Source of the DNA: Aquisalimonas sp.
Lineage (GTDB): Bacteria; Pseudomonadota; Gammaproteobacteria; Nitrococcales; Aquisalimonadaceae
Reading direction: 5' to 3'
NCBI GenBank assembly: GCA_007127625.1
Contig: SKYZ01000247.1
Coordinates: forward strand, 1-12,319
Length of the DNA: 12,319 nucleotides
The notes beneath the pieces are model-generated. The model worked only from the letters and a program-made list of their open reading frames with translations. It made no database searches and was not told the origin of the DNA. This document shows positions 1 to 6,795 of the stretch, in pieces (the first letter of the stretch is position 1; each line of letters starts with the position of its first letter). Position numbers and translations under genes: made by a program.

Positions 1-155
1 ATGGCCACGTTCTCCGGCAGCACAACCAGCCGTGCGCCGGCGTTGGCGGCCATGCCGATCAACCGCCCCGCCTCGTAGAGATTGGCATCGACCCGCGGCC
101 CGGAGGCCATCTGCACCGCTGCAACCCGTACACTGCCGTTACCGGATGCCGTCAT
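1..155 (-). CDS. Carbon-nitrogen hydrolase (nitrilase superfamily), N-terminal part, cut by window edge
   Basis: Only the first 51 codons are inside the window; the gene runs on past position 1. It starts at an ATG (153-155) preceded by a clean GGAGG 8 nt upstream, so the start is well supported. The visible residues show the nitrilase-fold opening: a first beta strand (VRVAAVQMASG, residues 9-19), a helix, and a second strand LVVLPEN (residues 43-49) whose Glu (residue 48) is the expected catalytic glutamate of the Glu-Lys-Cys triad. The Lys and Cys lie outside the window. The family hydrolyses amides or nitriles. In pseudomonads a gene of this kind sits between yhdP and tldD, so tldD may follow here (inference). 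It could be a Nit1-like deaminated glutathione amidase, but 51 residues do not allow a substrate call. It lies 69 nt after yhdP on the same strand and is probably co-transcribed with it. Confidence 0.85.
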   Translation of the reverse strand, partial: MTASGNGSVRVAAVQMASGPRVDANLYEAGRLIGMAANAGARLVVLPENVA

Positions 156-163
156 ACCGCCGC

Positions 164-168
164 CCTCC
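164..168 (-). promoter_or_regulatory. Shine-Dalgarno of the carbon-nitrogen hydrolase gene
   Basis: On the minus strand GGAGG lies 8 nt before the ATG at 155. It is a normal ribosome binding site and fixes the start of this partial gene. Confidence 0.7.
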
Positions 169-224
169 GAAGCCACTCAGACCCCCATTGTACGCGCAGC
201 CGGAAGACGCCGCCCAGCGCTGCA

Positions 225-3200
225 TTACTGGACGTCGAGGGGGGCCGGATTGTCGCTTTCGTCCGGCAGTACGGGCTCCAATTCAGGATCCGCCCAGGAA
301 CCGGTGAGGTGGTACTGCATGCGAGCCACGCGGTCGAGTTGCGCACTGAAGATCTGCTGCGCCAGGAACATCGCGGCGGCGCCCGGCGGACCACCCAACA
401 CCCCGCCGAGAACCGGCAGTGCCGACGATGCCCGGGGGACCACAGTGATGCGCTGATCGTAACCCCGGCCGGCCAGATCGATGGTACCGGAGGCATCGAC
501 CCGGGCGGATGGCCCCACCAGGGTGAAGGTCCGCGTCTCGGCCACACCGTCGACGATACTGAAATCGGCGTCAATGCGGTCGAATGCGAACCCCTCCTCG
601 TAGACGTCCGCGAAGTTCAGCGTCAGTCGCCGCGGCAGATTGGCCACGCTGAGCAGACCGAACACGCGGCCAGCACCGGGCTCCACCTGGGTCAGCGAAC
701 CGTCCCGCAGCGCCAGGCGCACTTCGCCTTCCAGGGTCTCCAGGGCCATGGGGAACGGGGCAGAGCGCACGGTGACTGCCACGTGCCCGTTGCCGTGCCC
801 GCCGCGGATAATGTCACGATACCCCAGCCCGGCGAACAGACCGCCCATATCGCCGCTGCGCACGTCGAGCTCCAGCTCCGTGCGCTCATCGGGATGGCGC
901 ATCCACGCCGCACGACCGGTGACAGTGTGGTGCTCACCGCGGAGCAGAATGTTCTCGACGGCATAGCCCCCGTCAACGGACTCGCCCAGCACCTGCAGGT
1001 TGCCCAGCGGGCGGCCGTCCAGTTCCAGCTCCTCAATACGGACCCGGAGACCGGGCAGCGCCGCCGGGTCCACATCCGCCAGCATGTCCTCGTCCAGTTC
1101 CAGCGCTGCATCCTCGTCGACTACCACCGCCGGCAGCGACAGCCGCAGGTGATCCAGATCCGCCTCCACGGCCATGTGGGATCCGGCCGGCCAGAACAGG
1201 TGGCCGGCAAGCTCGGGACCGTCCAGATCCACCGACCAGCCGGTGACATCGCGTGTTCCCCGGGCGCGCTGCCCGGAAAACGCCAGATCGCCCAGCAGGA
1301 GTCTGTCGACGGCGAGGTCAAAGCCGTCCACGGTGGCCGTACCCGTGTCATCGGCAATGGTCGGGGCGTGCTCCCCCAACCACCGCCGCCACGCCATCAG
1401 GTCCACCCGCTCGGCATGGCCGTCCAGGCGGATGCTGCCGGAATCCGGCAGTCCTGCGGGATCGCCCCCCAGCCGGACTCCGGCGCGCCGCAGACCGCTT
1501 TCCGGGTCCAGATCGAACAGCGCATCCAGCCGGTCACCATAGGTAATCCGCAGCGGCTCCGGGCCGTTTTCACCAATACGCAGACCGGCTGCCAGCGCCC
1601 GCTGCTCCGCTGACTGCTTGCCCACGGGTGCCGGCATGGCAATACCGACACCGGTGAGATCGCTGTGCGCCTCGATATTCACGGCCATGTCGGCGGTGTC
1701 GGCATCGGCATCGAACACCGGGAAATCCGCCAGCACCTGCACACCGGTGCGCCCGCCCAGCACCGGTGTGCCGTCACGCAGGGCCTCTTCCAGGGCGGCG
1801 GCATCCAGTTCCGGGGCGTCGGCCCGCAGGCGAATCCGCGGTTCACCGCCGGCGCCGTTTGCACCGGTGCTCACCGCAAGCGTCACCGGGCCGTCCAGGA
1901 AACGGGCGCTGACCTGCTCCGCCGTGATGCCGTGGCGGTCGAAATCCACTGTCCCCTGCAGCTCATCCAGGGCCAGCGCCGGTTGCCGCAGCTGCAACCG
2001 CCCCTGCCGCAGCTGCACCCGGCCGTCCACGGCCACCGGCGCGCCATCGAAGGGAATGACCAGCGCCAGATCCAGGTCGTGCTCGCCGTCCAGACGCAGG
2101 GGCTCCAGAGGGGCCTCGAGCACCTCTCGGGCCGGCGGCATGCTGCGCAGGAAGTCGAGATAGGCGTCACCCGGCCCCCGCACGGCCCCGACAATGCGCA
2201 ACGGACTGTTCTGGAGATCCTCGATCTCGGCGGTGGCCTGCTGCACCGTGGCACCGCTGATCCGGGCGCGATCGGCCTCGATCCGCATGGAGCGACCATG
2301 GAAACGCAGGCGCCCGTCCATACCGGTGAGCGGCGCCCAATCGGGTTGATAGGCCAGTGTCACGTCGCCGACATCGGCGCGCACGTCGAACTCGCCGCTG
2401 CCCTCATCGAAGGGGAAGCGGTCGGCACGCCCGTGGAACACTATATCCGCCTGCTCTGCGGTGCCAGCGACAATGCTCTCGTCCAGCCAGTCCACCAATC
2501 CCGGGAACATGATGCCCACCGGCAGGTAGCGGGAGATATTGACGGCATTGCCGGAACGCCCGTCGACGCTGGCGCGGATATCCAGGAACGGGGGCTGATC
2601 AGGCATCTTGTCCACCCGCACTCGGGCGTGAACCTCGCCATCCTCGTTGTCGACCCGCGTCCGGTTGACGTTCACGGCCCAGCCGTCGGGGCCGAAGCGC
2701 CACTCACCCGTGGCCTCGAGTTCACGGAACGGGATCGCCTCACGGAACAGATACGGCAGGGTGCCGGAGCCATCCCGGGCGCGCACGGCCATGTCGCCGT
2801 CACGCTGCTGGCCATCCGGGTGCGGCAGACCATCGGGAAAATCCGCCCAGACCTCCAGGGAACCGGCCAGTGACACGTACGGCGGCGCATCCGGAGCCCC
2901 CAGCAGGCGGTCCATGATGCGCTCCCCGGCGTCCTCTGCCGAGGCATACAGGGACAGCGGACCCTCGCTGACGGGGCGGTCCGCGTCCCTGGGCCAGCGC
3001 GCCGCGAATTCCACACGCCCACCCCAGTCCCTCGGCAGCTGCCCGCTTCCCGCCAGGCGACGCCAGCCATCGTCCTCGTCCACGGCGGCATGGATGTCCT
3101 GGAACTGATACCGCTCGCCGTGGACCAGATCGAGCACGTCCATGCGCGCATCCTCGACCCGCAGGCGGCCCGGCTGCGCCATCAGCAGATCCAGTTCTTC

Positions 3201-3623
3201 CAGACCGGCGAAGCGCGGCTCGCCGAGACCGACCACGCTCCAGGCCCCGTCGGACCCCCGCTGCACCGTCAGGGACGGCTCCACCAGCACCAGCTCCCGC
3301 AAACGGGGCTCGCGGTCCCGGGCCGAGGCGTACAGGTCGAAATTGACCTCCAGGCGCGGCAGGCGCAGAGCATCGTCGTCGTCACCCAGGCGCACGCCCT
3401 CCAGTACCACCCGCAGGTCGCGCCAGGCCCAGGCCGTCTCCAGCGCCTCGATGCGGATGGGTTGGCCCACCGCCTCACTGAGATGCGCCTCCACCTGTGC
3501 CCGGTACTCGGGCAGGTAATGCACCCCCAGCCGCACCAGGGACAGGGCAACCGCCAGGAGCACGATGGCCGCTGCCAGGGCACCCACCGTGAGCCGTGCC
3601 ACGGAGCGCAGCCACGTCACCAT
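225..3623 (-). CDS. yhdP: YhdP family AsmA-like intermembrane phospholipid transport protein
   Basis: Full-length gene of 1132 codons ending in TAA. The N-terminus has a basic start and one membrane helix (about residues 11-30, rich in Ala, Leu, Val), so the protein is anchored in the inner membrane with the rest in the periplasm. After it comes the AsmA/DUF3971-type opening (YLPEYRAQVEAHLSEAVGQP, residues 36-55), a long run of beta-rich repeats, and a conserved C-terminal module (about 985-1132) containing FGLLSVANLPRRLTLNF and the closing HLTGSWADPELEP. In E. coli, YhdP, TamB and YdbH form long hydrophobic-groove bridges that carry phospholipids to the outer membrane; this role is assigned by family. 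The E. coli protein is about 1266 residues, so this one is somewhat shorter. The start could be ATG 3623 or the next codon, GTG 3620. It follows rng on the same strand with a 134-nt gap. Confidence 0.92.
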   Translation of the reverse strand: MVTWLRSVARLTVGALAAAIVLLAVALSLVRLGVHYLPEYRAQVEAHLSEAVGQPIRIEALETAWAWRDLRVVLEGVRLGDDDDALRLPRLEVNFDLYASARDREPRLRELVLVEPSLTVQRGSDGAWSVVGLGEPRFAGLEELDLLMAQPGRLRVEDARMDVLDLVHGERYQFQDIHAAVDEDDGWRRLAGSGQLPRDWGGRVEFAARWPRDADRPVSEGPLSLYASAEDAGERIMDRLLGAPDAPPYVSLAGSLEVWADFPDGLPHPDGQQRDGDMAVRARDGSGTLPYLFREAIPFRELEATGEWRFGPDGWAVNVNRTRVDNEDGEVHARVRVDKMPDQPPFLDIRASVDGRSGNAVNISRYLPVGIMFPGLVDWLDESIVAGTAEQADIVFHGRADRFPFDEGSGEFDVRADVGDVTLAYQPDWAPLTGMDGRLRFHGRSMRIEADRARISGATVQQATAEIEDLQNSPLRIVGAVRGPGDAYLDFLRSMPPAREVLEAPLEPLRLDGEHDLDLALVIPFDGAPVAVDGRVQLRQGRLQLRQPALALDELQGTVDFDRHGITAEQVSARFLDGPVTLAVSTGANGAGGEPRIRLRADAPELDAAALEEALRDGTPVLGGRTGVQVLADFPVFDADADTADMAVNIEAHSDLTGVGIAMPAPVGKQSAEQRALAAGLRIGENGPEPLRITYGDRLDALFDLDPESGLRRAGVRLGGDPAGLPDSGSIRLDGHAERVDLMAWRRWLGEHAPTIADDTGTATVDGFDLAVDRLLLGDLAFSGQRARGTRDVTGWSVDLDGPELAGHLFWPAGSHMAVEADLDHLRLSLPAVVVDEDAALELDEDMLADVDPAALPGLRVRIEELELDGRPLGNLQVLGESVDGGYAVENILLRGEHHTVTGRAAWMRHPDERTELELDVRSGDMGGLFAGLGYRDIIRGGHGNGHVAVTVRSAPFPMALETLEGEVRLALRDGSLTQVEPGAGRVFGLLSVANLPRRLTLNFADVYEEGFAFDRIDADFSIVDGVAETRTFTLVGPSARVDASGTIDLAGRGYDQRITVVPRASSALPVLGGVLGGPPGAAAMFLAQQIFSAQLDRVARMQYHLTGSWADPELEPVLPDESDNPAPLDVQ

Positions 3624-3625
3624 GA

Positions 3626-3630
3626 CCTCC
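3626..3630 (-). promoter_or_regulatory. Shine-Dalgarno of yhdP, close to two tandem start codons
   Basis: GGAGG on the minus strand lies only 2 nt before ATG 3623 but 5 nt before the in-frame GTG at 3620. Spacing favours the GTG; codon strength favours the ATG. The protein differs by a single residue. Confidence 0.6.
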
Positions 3631-3722
3631 CTGCCGGCACGCGACGGTGAGACGACGGCCGCGGTCGCCCGTGAGTATGGAGGTGGATGTCATGGCACAT
3701 GGCGCGGGACTGCGAGCACTCG

Positions 3723-3746
3723 TGCACCGTGGAGATTCACGGTGCA
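3723..3746 (-). other. Perfect 9-bp inverted repeat between rng and yhdP
   Basis: The arms TGCACCGTG and CACGGTGCA pair perfectly around a 6-base loop (AATCTC on the minus strand). It begins 11 nt after the rng stop and ends 99 nt before the yhdP ATG. There is no U-tract after it on the minus strand (the next bases are CGAGTGCTCG), and on the plus strand it would lie beyond no gene, so it is not a standard intrinsic terminator. It may protect the 3' end of upstream mRNA, mark a processing site, or be a protein-binding site; the sequence does not decide. The rest of the 134-nt gap shows no convincing promoter. Confidence 0.6.
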
Positions 3747-3757
3747 TCATTGAGAGA

Positions 3758-5233
3758 TTACATCAGAACGACGTCGTACTGGTCCTGGGCGTAGAGCGGC
3801 TCTGCCTGGAAGGTGATCGGGCGGCCGATGAACTCTTCGAGCTCCGCCACACTCCGGCTTTCATCTTCCACCATCAGGTCCACCACCGGCCGGGCGGCGA
3901 TCACCAGCAACTGGTCTGCCTCGAACTGCCGGGCCTCGCGGATCAATTCCCGGAAGATCTCGTAACAGACCGTCTCCGGCGTCTTCAGGAAGCCCCGGCC
4001 CTCACAAGTGGGACATGGAGCACACAGCACGTGTTCCAGGGACTCGCGGGTGCGCTTGCGGGTCATCTCCACCAGGCCCAGGGCGGACACCCCGCTGATC
4101 TGGGTCTTGGCGTGATCCTTCTCCAGGCTCTTCTCCAGGGCGCGCAACACCTGGCGCTTGTGCTCGGCATCCTGCATGTCGATGAAATCGATGATGATGA
4201 TGCCGCCGAGGTTACGCAGCCGTACCTGCCGGGACAGGGCCTGGGTGGCCTCCAGGTTGGTCTTGAAGATGGTCTCTTCCAGGTTCCGCCGGCCCACGTA
4301 GCCACCGGTATTCACGTCCACGGTGGTCATCGCCTCGGTCTGGTCGATGATCAGGTACCCCCCGGACTTGAGCTCCACCTTGCGTGACAGGGCCCGCTGG
4401 AGTTCCTCTTCCACGCCGTAGAAGTCGAACAGCGGCCGCTCCCCCGGGTAGGCCTCCACCCGTGCGCTCATTTCCGGGAAAAACTGCTCGCAGAAGGCGT
4501 GCACCTTGAAATAGTTCTCCCGGGAGTCGACGCGAATGCGTTCCACTTCACTGCTCATGGTGTCGCGCAGCGAGCGCAACACCAGCGGCAGATCCTCGTG
4601 CACACAGGTGCCGGCCGTCGCCTCGCGGGCACCGGCGGCGATGGTCTCCCAGAGCTTGCACAGGAACCGGCGATCCGCCTCCAGGGCCGCCTCTGAGGCG
4701 CCTTCCGCCGCGGTACGGATGATGTAGCCGCCGTCGTCGCCCTCGGCCAGGAAGCGTTGGCCAATGACGCGCAGACGCTCCCGCTCGCCGGCATCCTCGA
4801 TGCGCGCGGAGACGCCGAGATTGCGGCTGCGCGGCAGCAGCACCAGATGGCGCGAGGGGATGGTCAGGTGCGTGGTCAGGCGCGCGCCCTTGCTGCCGAT
4901 GGGGTCCTTGATCACCTGCACGATGACCTCCTGGCCATCATGCAGCAGTTCCTGGACATCCGGAACCGGTCGGCGCGGGCGCGTCTCGCCGGTCTCGCTG
5001 TCGGGGGCCACGGCAACATCGGAGGCGTGCAGGAACGCGGTACGCTCCAGGCCGATCTCCACGAACGCCGCCTGCATCCCGGGCAGCACCCGCTGCACGC
5101 GGCCCTTGTAGATGTTGCCCACCAGGCCACGACGTCGGGCACGCTCCACGGCGATTTCCTGAAGCACGCCGTTTTCCACGACTGCGACCCGCGTCTCCTG
5201 CGGGGTGCAGTTCATCAGGATTTCCTGGGCCAT
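3758..5233 (-). CDS. rng: Ribonuclease G
   Basis: 491-residue endoribonuclease, close to E. coli RNase G (489). RNase G matures the 5' end of 16S rRNA and takes part in mRNA decay in the cytoplasm. Visible parts: an S1 RNA-binding region (about residues 36-125, with GNIYKGRVQRVLPGMQAAFVEIG), the DNase I-like catalytic core with two metal-binding aspartates, D306 in TTVDVNTG and D349 in IIIIDFIDM, and the Zn-link CPTC (407-410) used for dimer formation in RNase E/G. The end (YAQDQYDVVLM) also matches the family. The frame stays open 46 codons further upstream to 5371, but that part overlaps maf and is not RNase G-like; MAQEIL at 5233 aligns with the E. coli start. It starts 4 nt after the maf stop without a strong Shine-Dalgarno, so translational coupling is likely. 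Confidence 0.96.
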   Translation of the reverse strand: MAQEILMNCTPQETRVAVVENGVLQEIAVERARRRGLVGNIYKGRVQRVLPGMQAAFVEIGLERTAFLHASDVAVAPDSETGETRPRRPVPDVQELLHDGQEVIVQVIKDPIGSKGARLTTHLTIPSRHLVLLPRSRNLGVSARIEDAGERERLRVIGQRFLAEGDDGGYIIRTAAEGASEAALEADRRFLCKLWETIAAGAREATAGTCVHEDLPLVLRSLRDTMSSEVERIRVDSRENYFKVHAFCEQFFPEMSARVEAYPGERPLFDFYGVEEELQRALSRKVELKSGGYLIIDQTEAMTTVDVNTGGYVGRRNLEETIFKTNLEATQALSRQVRLRNLGGIIIIDFIDMQDAEHKRQVLRALEKSLEKDHAKTQISGVSALGLVEMTRKRTRESLEHVLCAPCPTCEGRGFLKTPETVCYEIFRELIREARQFEADQLLVIAARPVVDLMVEDESRSVAELEEFIGRPITFQAEPLYAQDQYDVVLM

Positions 5234-5237
5234 GGCG

Positions 5238-5837
5238 CTACCAGTGCCGGCGGTAGTCGATGCCGAACTCGTCCAGCAGGTCGGTGGTCTCGAACAGCGG
5301 CAGGCCCATGACCCCGGAATAGCTGCCTTCCAGGTGTTCGGCGAAGACGCCGCCGAGCCCCTGAATGGCATAGGATCCCGCCTTGCCCTTCGGTTCGCCG
5401 GACTCCCAGTAGCGCTGGAGTTCGTAGTCGCTCAGCTCCCGGAACTGAACGCGGTTGACACTCAGCCGGGTGGACTCGCGGTCATCCACCAGCGCCACCC
5501 CGGTCAGAACGCGATGCTCGCTCCCCGACAAGGAGCGCAGCATGGCCAGGGCATCGTCCCGGTCCCGGGGCTTACCGAGGACCGTGCCATCCTGCACCAC
5601 CACGGTGTCCGCCCCCAGCGTGGGCATGGGGCTCGCGTCGGCGACCTGGGCCCAGCCGGCGCGCGCCTTCTCCAGGGCGACCCGGATGACGAACACCTCG
5701 GGGCTTTCACCCTCGTCCCAACTCTCGTCGACACTGACGTCCAGCGGCGAGAACGGCAGGGCGATCTGGCCCAGCAGCTCCCGGCGGCGCGGTGAGTGCG
5801 AGGCCAGGTAGATCTCCGGCTGCGTATCTCCAGGCAT
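5238..5837 (-). CDS. maf: Maf/YhdE-type nucleoside triphosphate pyrophosphatase
   Basis: 199 residues. Family members cleave non-canonical or surplus nucleoside triphosphates to monophosphate and pyrophosphate; the YhdE branch acts on dTTP and UTP and on modified pyrimidines. Seen here: the N-terminal signature LASHSPRRRELL (residues 11-22), the GADT motif (75-78) with the catalytic Asp at 77, VLGKPRDRDDA (87-96), and the C-terminal SGEPKGKAGSYAIQGLGG (146-163) and GLPLFET (178-184). The dTTPase/UTPase (YhdE) assignment rests on overall similarity to E. coli YhdE and on its place directly before rng, as in E. coli. The start ATG is supported by GAGGTG 7 nt upstream. It lies 52 nt after rlmH and 4 nt before rng. 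Confidence 0.94.
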   Translation of the reverse strand: MPGDTQPEIYLASHSPRRRELLGQIALPFSPLDVSVDESWDEGESPEVFVIRVALEKARAGWAQVADASPMPTLGADTVVVQDGTVLGKPRDRDDALAMLRSLSGSEHRVLTGVALVDDRESTRLSVNRVQFRELSDYELQRYWESGEPKGKAGSYAIQGLGGVFAEHLEGSYSGVMGLPLFETTDLLDEFGIDYRRHW

Positions 5838-5844
5838 AGCGATG

Positions 5845-5850
5845 CACCTC
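5845..5850 (-). promoter_or_regulatory. Shine-Dalgarno of maf
   Basis: GAGGTG on the minus strand, 7 nt before the maf ATG (5837). It sits in the 52-nt rlmH-maf gap, in which I see no clear promoter or terminator. Confidence 0.65.
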
Positions 5851-5889
5851 GAAGGCTGTGAAAATTCTTGGCACCACCCGGTTCCCGCG

Positions 5890-6357
5890 TTAGCGGTGGT
5901 ACGGATGGCCGGCCAGTATGGTCCAGGCGCGGTAGAGCTGCTCCGCGACCAGGACCCGCACCAGCATGTGCGGCAGCGTCAGCGGCGACAGCGACCAGCG
6001 CTGCTGCGCGGCATCGAGACAGCTCCGGTCCAGGCCATCCGGCCCGCCCACCAGCAGGGCCACGTCCCGCCCCTCCTGCAGCCAGTCGCGCATGGCAGCG
6101 GCCAGCGCGTCGGTATCCACGCTGCGCCCGCCCTGATCCAGCGCAATCAACCGGGCATCCCGGGGGACGGCCTGCAGCAGCCGCTGCCCCTCGATCTCCC
6201 GGGCGCGCTCCGGATTGCCGCCGCGGCCACGGTCACCGGTGGGCAACTCCCGCAGCTCCAGCCGCAGCTCCCGGGGCATGCGGCCGGCGTATTCCCGGTA
6301 GCCCTCCGCCACCCAGCGGGGCATCTTCTGCCCCACGGCAGTGAGCTGAACCCGCAC
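5890..6357 (-). CDS. rlmH: 23S rRNA (pseudouridine1915-N3)-methyltransferase RlmH
   Basis: 155 residues, the same length as E. coli RlmH. It is a SPOUT-class methyltransferase that uses S-adenosylmethionine to methylate N3 of pseudouridine 1915 in helix 69 of 23S rRNA, on assembled 70S ribosomes. Diagnostic stretches: QLTAVGQKMPRWV (residues 4-16), LLVGGPDGL (101-109; the SAM-binding knot), SLSPLTLPHMLVRVLVAEQLYRAW (122-145) and the C-terminal HPYHR. The start codon is GTG (6355-6357), two bases after the rsfS stop and without a strong Shine-Dalgarno, which suggests coupling to rsfS translation. The rsfS-rlmH pair is widely conserved; both proteins act on the large ribosomal subunit. Confidence 0.97.
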   Translation of the reverse strand: MRVQLTAVGQKMPRWVAEGYREYAGRMPRELRLELRELPTGDRGRGGNPERAREIEGQRLLQAVPRDARLIALDQGGRSVDTDALAAAMRDWLQEGRDVALLVGGPDGLDRSCLDAAQQRWSLSPLTLPHMLVRVLVAEQLYRAWTILAGHPYHR

Positions 6358-6359
6358 GC

Positions 6360-6776
6360 TCAGCCCGGCACGCCGCCGGTCTGCGAGGCCTCGTCCTCGG
6401 ACTCGTCAATGCCCCAGATGCGCTCCAGGCGATAGAGTTCCCGCATCTTCGGGATCATCACGTGGACCACCACGTCGCCCAGGTCCACCAGCACCCACTC
6501 GGCGCTATCCTCGCCTTCGACACCCAGTGGGCGCATGTTGTGCTTCTTGGCGTCCTCGCCGACGCGATCGGCAATGGCCTTGACGTGGCGACTGGAATTG
6601 CCCGACGCCACGACCATGACATCGGTGATGCCGGTCTTGCCGCGCACGTCCAGAACCACGGTATCCACGGCTTTCATATCCTCCAGGGCGGCAAGGACCA
6701 CGTCCCGCAGTTCCGCCCAGTCCAGCGTCTCGACATGATCGGGCGCGCTGATGATCCACCTCCACGGCGGCCGCAT
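6360..6776 (-). CDS. rsfS: Ribosomal silencing factor RsfS (start uncertain)
   Basis: Given here from the first ATG (138 codons). RsfS (YbeB/Iojap family) binds ribosomal protein L14 (uL14) and blocks subunit joining when nutrients are scarce. The core matches the family: VVLAALEDMKAVDTVVLDV (residues 26-44), ITDVMVVASGNSSRHV (50-65), PLGVEGEDSAEWVLVDLGDVVVHVM (83-107) and LYRLERIWG (114-122). E. coli RsfS is 105 residues and ends near that Trp; here 16 more residues follow, partly acidic (DESEDEA). The start is doubtful: the ATG at 6776 has no good Shine-Dalgarno, while a strong GGAGG (6759-6763) lies inside the reading frame, 6 nt before an AUC codon (6750-6752) that would yield (M)SAPDHVETLDW and 130 residues. 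The gene follows nadD by 19 nt (from the ATG) and precedes rlmH by 2 nt. Confidence 0.93.
   Translation of the reverse strand: MRPPWRWIISAPDHVETLDWAELRDVVLAALEDMKAVDTVVLDVRGKTGITDVMVVASGNSSRHVKAIADRVGEDAKKHNMRPLGVEGEDSAEWVLVDLGDVVVHVMIPKMRELYRLERIWGIDESEDEASQTGGVPG
6759..6763 (-). promoter_or_regulatory. Strong Shine-Dalgarno inside the 5' end of rsfS as read from its ATG
   Basis: GGAGG on the minus strand. It is 6 nt before an in-frame AUC codon (6750-6752) and 3 nt before another AUC (6753-6755). No ATG, GTG or TTG in the rsfS frame lies at a workable distance after it. It may be the true ribosome binding site of rsfS with a rare AUC start, or a chance match within Trp-Arg-Trp codons. Confidence 0.4.
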
Positions 6777-6795
6777 GCCGCCGACTCGTCCCCTA

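Noticed and set aside
187..192. TACAAT on the minus strand as a -10 element for the carbon-nitrogen hydrolase gene
   Set aside because: It matches five of six consensus bases, but at the proper spacing the -35 position reads GGGCGG and there is no extended -10. Too weak to call a promoter.
309..1613. Open plus-strand frame of 434 codons opposite yhdP
   Set aside because: It lies wholly antisense to well-supported yhdP coding sequence. Its translation is rich in Arg, Gln, His and Pro with no recognisable fold, as expected from the reverse complement of GC-rich codons.
1665..2873. Second long plus-strand frame (402 codons) opposite yhdP
   Set aside because: Same mirror effect: no family motif, no ribosome binding site of note, and complete overlap with yhdP.
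3475..3750. Possible small minus-strand gene of 91 codons beginning in the rng-yhdP gap
   Set aside because: It starts inside the hairpin region, has no Shine-Dalgarno, and half of it overlaps yhdP in a different frame.
3647..4387. Plus-strand frame of 246 codons starting in the rng-yhdP gap
   Set aside because: Most of it is antisense to the catalytic half of rng; the short part in the gap has no supporting features.
5234..5371. Upstream extension of rng by 46 codons
   Set aside because: This stretch overlaps the 3' end of maf in another frame and has no resemblance to RNase G, whose usual N-terminus aligns at 5233.
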